Below, one piece after another: positions 25,201 through 31,200 of a stretch of 40,571 nucleotides of DNA; within the stretch, counting starts at the first letter, position 1; each line of letters begins with the position of its first letter. Under the pieces are notes generated by a model. The model was not told the DNA's origin, did not search any database, and worked only from the letters and a program-made list of their open reading frames with translations. The stretch covers positions 32,309 to 72,879 of the forward strand of contig PBLJ01000013.1 in assembly GCA_002721705.1 (NCBI GenBank), written 5' to 3'. The position numbers and the translations under genes are program-made. Source of the stretch: Opitutia bacterium. Its GTDB lineage: Bacteria; Verrucomicrobiota; Verrucomicrobiia; Opitutales; Seribacteraceae.

Positions 25201-28200
25201 CGGTAGCGGAACGGTGGTTTCCGATGCCTCCGGCGGCCAAGCCAATGGCGAGATCAAGGGCAACGCCGTCTGGGTAACCGGTAAATTCAACCAAGCGCTC
25301 GATTTCAATGCGTCCGACGAATGGGTCGAAATCGCCAACGGCCACCGCTTGGAAAACCTTCAGGAAGGCGACTACTCCCTGTCGTTGTGGTTCCGGGCCA
25401 ACTCCGCCCTTGAATTCCTTCCCGGACTTTTGGGAGGCACGCTCAGCGGGAACATGGACATCACCTCGTCCAATCCCGGCAACCTCGGGATCGACCCGCT
25501 CGGCCCCTCCGCCAGTGAATCCAATGCCGCGCCGTGGGCTGACAATACAACCATTATTTACACCGGCCAAATCAACGACGACGACGGCGTGGCTCGCTTC
25601 ACGGAAAGCATAGACGATCGCTCCAGGCTCTTCATCAATGGGGCGCAAGTGTTCGACAACGCGAGCTGGAACCAAGCCACCCAGGGATCGATCAATTTGG
25701 GAGCGGGAGGATGGTACGACTTCGAGCTACGCATGAGCAACGGCGGAGGTGGGAAAGGCAAAGTGAATCCAGGTCCCGGCTTCGGTTGGGATCCCTCCGG
25801 CGGCACCACTTTCGTGCATCCGCAAAACAGCAACGCCAGTACCATGGACGTTTTCCGCACCGCTCCACCAAACTACGCCTTGGCGAGCAAAGGATCGCCC
25901 TCCTTGGGACTCTATTTGGGCACGGGCGAAAAATTCTTGGCCACCCATCAGCTCAGCGATGGAACCTCGTATCAGGCCAAGGACGACGCAAATGCAACCA
26001 TTGGGACATGGTACCATCTCGCAGCGGTGGTCGACAAAGCCAACGGTTCGGCCAAAATCTACGTCAACGGCTCGCTCAAGGCCACCTCCTCCTTCACCGC
26101 CGCCTCCACAGCGCCTGAATACCAACGCATCCCATGGGAACTGGCCAAGGATACCAATGGCTCCTTGGACGACGTGCGCTTTTATTCCGTCGCCCTCACC
26201 GCGGGCGAGGTTTCCAGCATATACGGCGGAGGCACCGGTGACTTCGGGTCACCCAACGGCTACCTCAGCCAACTGCTGTTCGACGAGGGAGGCGGGACCA
26301 ACGGCTTCGGCGTGAAACTGGACAACGGAGTACTTTCCACCAAAATAAAGAACAGCACGTCCACCGCCGAGATCACCGATCCGGGAGGCAGGCTAAGTTC
26401 CGGATGGCATCACGTAGTCGCCAGTTTCGGGGACGGCCAACGCAACCTGAAACTTTACTTGGACGGCGTGCAAGTGGGCCCCACCAAGCAACTCATCAAC
26501 ACCACCGTATCCACGCACACGGATAACCCCGCCTTCGGAAGGCTCAACGGGGCCAACCCCTATTCGGGTCTCGAAGCCTACAAAGGCAAACTGGACGACC
26601 TGCGCATATACGATCGCGGCCTTTCGTCCGAGGAAATCATTAAGATATACAATGGGGACATGAGCAGTTCCGGCGTGGCGACCTTCCGCTCCCCCGGACT
26701 TCCCGCCGTAGTCACCGTAGGCGCCTCCAACGTCACGCCTACCTCCGCCCGACTCAATTTCGAGGTCACCGCCAATGGAGGAATCGTCACAGATTCACAG
26801 GAAGCCCAGGACCTGCGCTTCCGCAACGACAGCATCGGCGGCCTCGCTCTCTGGCTCAACGGCACCGACCTGCTCGGCCTCGGCCAAGACTCCGAAACCT
26901 TCGCCCACGGCGATGGCGTGACCAATTGGCGGGACGCATCCGGACAAGGCAACCACTTCAAATATTCGCAAGGCAACCCTTCCTACGTCGCCAATGCCCG
27001 CAACGGCAAGGGGGCGGTCAACTTCGACGGCGACGACGTCATGTGGGGAGACGGCAACTTCGATTCCCTGACCGCAAATGGTTACACAATCCTCTCAGTG
27101 GCTCGTTACACCGGCGGCGACAACCAGCGAGTGATCACCTCGCGCACCCGCAACTGGTTCTTTGGCTTTCACAACAACGGAACCACTCGCTTCCATGCCA
27201 ATGGCTGGATTCTCAACCAGGGACCCAACGACACCAGTTGGCATCTGCACGTAGGGGCCCATGAAAAAATCGGCGGTGATCCCCGAGCGTGGTTCTGGAA
27301 GGACGGCATCCTCGTGGCCGACGGCCTGACCGGTTCCAACAACACCGTCTTCGCTCCCGGGCAGCTTCAGCTCGGCGCCTATTGGAACGACGCCCGCGAA
27401 ACCTCCAAGGCCGAAATCGCTGAAATCCTCTTGTTCAACCGCGAGCTTCTTTACGACGAGCGTGAAAAAGCGGAAGGATACCTCGCCCACAAATGGGGAT
27501 TTTCCCTCCCCGATGGACATCCTTGGCAAGGAACTAGCCCATACAGCGACCAAGTCATCGATGCGTCCGTCACCGTCGAGGGCGGAGATTCCCCCACCAT
27601 CAAAGTCTACTGGGGCAATGAAGATGCCGGCCAAACCACTGCGGTGGATGCCTCCGACAACGCGGCTTGGGACAACGTATTGATCGCCAACTCCGGGCAA
27701 CCCCTCGACCTCGGCGTGCACGCCGTCGACGTCGGCGGGCTCAACCGCGACGTTGAATACTATTTCCGAACCTATGCTGAAAACACCGCAGGAACCGCTT
27801 GGTCCAGCGCCACGAAATCCTTCGTCGCGAGCGACTCTCGTCTCACCAAGGACACCTTGCCCGGACTCATCTTCTGGCTCGACGCCCACGACGTCGATGG
27901 CAACGAAAACCCCGACTCTCTGCAGGAAGGCGCCCCGATCTCCCAATGGGTGGACAAGTCGAATGGCGCCGGCTATGCCTTCCAGACCGCCAATGCCGCC
28001 AAGCCCACTTACTCGGCCATCGGACTCGATGGGGCCCCCGGCATACTTTTCAACTGGGGACAATACCTCAACCTCGGCACTTTGAACAACCAGCCCGGCG
28101 CCAGCGTCTTCGCCGTGGTCAAGGGCGCCGGCAAGACAGTCGCGGGCTTCGAGGGCTCAACCCCTTGGTCCTTGGATGCCAACCCGGGACGCAAAATCGA

Positions 28201-31200
28201 GTCGCTCCTCAGCAGCTTGGTGACTCCCACCCAGATCAACGTCGGACGAGACCCCATGAACGGCAGCGAGTTCTTCGTCGGCCTGATCGGCGAAATCCTC
28301 ATCTTCGACCATGTCCTGAGCGAGGATGACAAACACCGCATCGAGGGATACCTCGCCCACAAATGGAATGCCACCGACGACTTGGAGGGGAACTTCCTGA
28401 TCCTCAAGGACGATCTCGAGTTGCACTTGAATTTCGAGGAGACGTCCGGAACCTCGACGGTCGATTCCAGTGGCTTCTCCCGCCACGCCACCTTGTCGAA
28501 TACAACCACCATGAGTCTCGACGCTGCCGGCAAATTCGGTAGCGGGGTCTCCTTCACCTCGAATACCGACCGCATCACTCTCGGGGCAAACAAGGTGGAT
28601 CTGGGAACGGACTGGACGATCTCCTCCTGGTTCCTCGCCCCCATCCCCGACACCGGCACCAAGTACCATGTCCTCAGCAGCGGACAAACTACGGACCAAC
28701 AGATCATGTTCCGCAACAACGCCAACAACGACCTGGGCGTGTGGGCCAGCGGACAAGGAAGTTTCCGACCCGCCAGTCCCAACTATTCACCCAACGCCCT
28801 GTCCAGCGGATGGCACCAAATCGTGGCCGTGGGCACGGGAGGCGTCACGAATTTCTACGTCGACGGCCAACCCGCGGGCGAAAGCAACCGCCAATCGCAA
28901 TCCGACGTCTACGCCATAGGCAACCATGCCTCCAATTCCCAATCCATGCGTTTCGCCGACCTCATCGACGACTTCAGGATCTACTCCAAGGCTTTCGTTC
29001 AAGCCGACGTCGACGTGCTCTACGGAGGAGGCGATGGCGATTTCGGCAAACATCCCTATTTCGCGGCTCCCCCCACCTTCGACAACCGCCCAGTCATCGT
29101 GCCTCCCAGTCGCCCCGTCCTGAGCTGGTCTTTCGACGACGCCAACGGCTCCACCGTCGGCGATCTCGCAGGCGGCGATTCCAACGGCACCATCGTGGGC
29201 AGCCCCGACTGGGTTCCCGGTCGCGATGGACCTGCTCTCCAACTCGACAACGGCGACCACTTGACCGCCGACGGCGACGCTCTCGGCCTGAGTGACGGAT
29301 TTGCCGTCTCGGGATGGATTTACACTTCCGACCAGAAGGCGATCCTTGCGAAGAACGGGCAGTTCTCTCTGCAGATCGAAAATGGTTTCATTCAAGGTTA
29401 CGTCCACGTCGATGGTTCTTGGGTGGGAACGGGACAGGTCCCGGTGCTCAACGACGTCTGGACTCATCTCTCACTCGTCTGGACAGGTCAAACCCTCAGC
29501 CTCTACGCCAATGGCGTGGAAACCGGTCCCGTGGCCGCTTCCGGTAGCCTTACCTGGGGAGATGGGGCGGATCACAAGCTGTACGTCGGGAAACGAGACG
29601 GCACCTCCGACTGGGACTACCTCGGCTTAATCGACGATTTGCGCATCCACGACCGGGCCATTACCTCCCAGGAAGTGCAGGATCTCTTGCTCTTGAAGCC
29701 CGACCCCCTCGTGGCGCGTTACGGCGAAGCTTATCAATACCAAGTTGAAACGGGCAAAGGCCCCGATCATTACACTGCCACCGGATTGCCGAGCGGGCTC
29801 GATATCAACGCCACCACCGGAATCATATCCGGACAACCCACCGCCATCGGTACCTTCCCCGTACTGGTCACTGTAAGCAACCCTTCCGGGGAGGCCAACG
29901 CAACCATCGCTCTCGACGTCGTGAAAGCGGAACAAGGGATTCATTTCCCGCAGTCCCTTGCATCCATCAAGTACGGCGATGCCCCCTTGGAGCTGAACGC
30001 AACCGCGACCTCCGGGTTGCCCATCGTCTATCAAGTGACCGCCGGCAACGACAAATCGGATCTCAACGGCACCTCCCTGCGGTTCCTCGCAAACGGAGAC
30101 GCCACGCTCGAGATCACACAGCCCGGCAATGCCAATTACCTGCCGGCCTCTCCCATCGTGATCAACTTCCAAGTGTCCAAGGCCGAGCTGTTGGTAACCG
30201 CCGACAACCAGTTCCGAAAAATCGGCTTCGCCAACCCATCCCTCACCTTCAACGTCACCGGTTTCGTAAATGGAGAAACCAATGCGGTAATCAACTCCCA
30301 ACCAGTTTGCTCAACCGACGCCATCGTCTCAAGCCCCGCCGGCGAGTATGCCATCACTCCCTCCGGCGGCCTCGCTACGAATTACTTCTTCAGCTACGCC
30401 CCGGGTACCCTCACCGTCAGCGACAAGAAGGAACAACACCTCTCTTTCGCGCAAAACCTCCTGAACCTTCCGGCTGACACATCCCCCTTCAACCTGAGCG
30501 CAAACTCCCTCGACGGCAACAACAGCGCAACCGGGCTCTCCATCCGATACGCCATCGAAAACGCCGGGGTGGCTCGCTTGCGAATCACTCGCGAGGATGC
30601 CATGAAGGCCCACTGGAAACTCGATGAATCACTCTACGTCGCGGCCCAGGATGAAAGCCAACTTTACGACGGAACCTTGGTCAACATGGTGGGCACGGGC
30701 CTGCAAAAGGATTGGGTGCCAGGCAAATTCGGCAACGCCTTGGACTTCGACGGAACCGACGACTATCTCCATGGTGGCGGCGTTCCCGTGGACGGAAACT
30801 TCAGCGTCAGCCTCTGGCTCAAGCCTCGCGACGTGGCGGGAGACAACCAAGGCATCCTGGCCAAGGACAACGTACCGACTCGCAAGGTTTGGCGGATGTA
30901 TCAAGACGTCACCGACGGCAACGTCAGGGTCGATTTCTATGACGATGGCTCCAACCCGGGTACTTCTCTGACCGCAGGCGGTTTGGCGAACGACGCCTGG
31001 ACGCACCTCGCCTTTACCTTCGACGTCACGGACAACCGACTCCGACTCTATCTCAACGGCGCCCTCGCCGCCACTTCCTCGCCAGTAACGCTGTCGGGCA
31101 AAGCGCTGGCCGAACGGACTTCGGACGTCTGGGCCGGTCGCCAAGGGAACGAATACCTCGACGGCCAGATCGACGACGTCCGCATATACTCAACCGCTCT

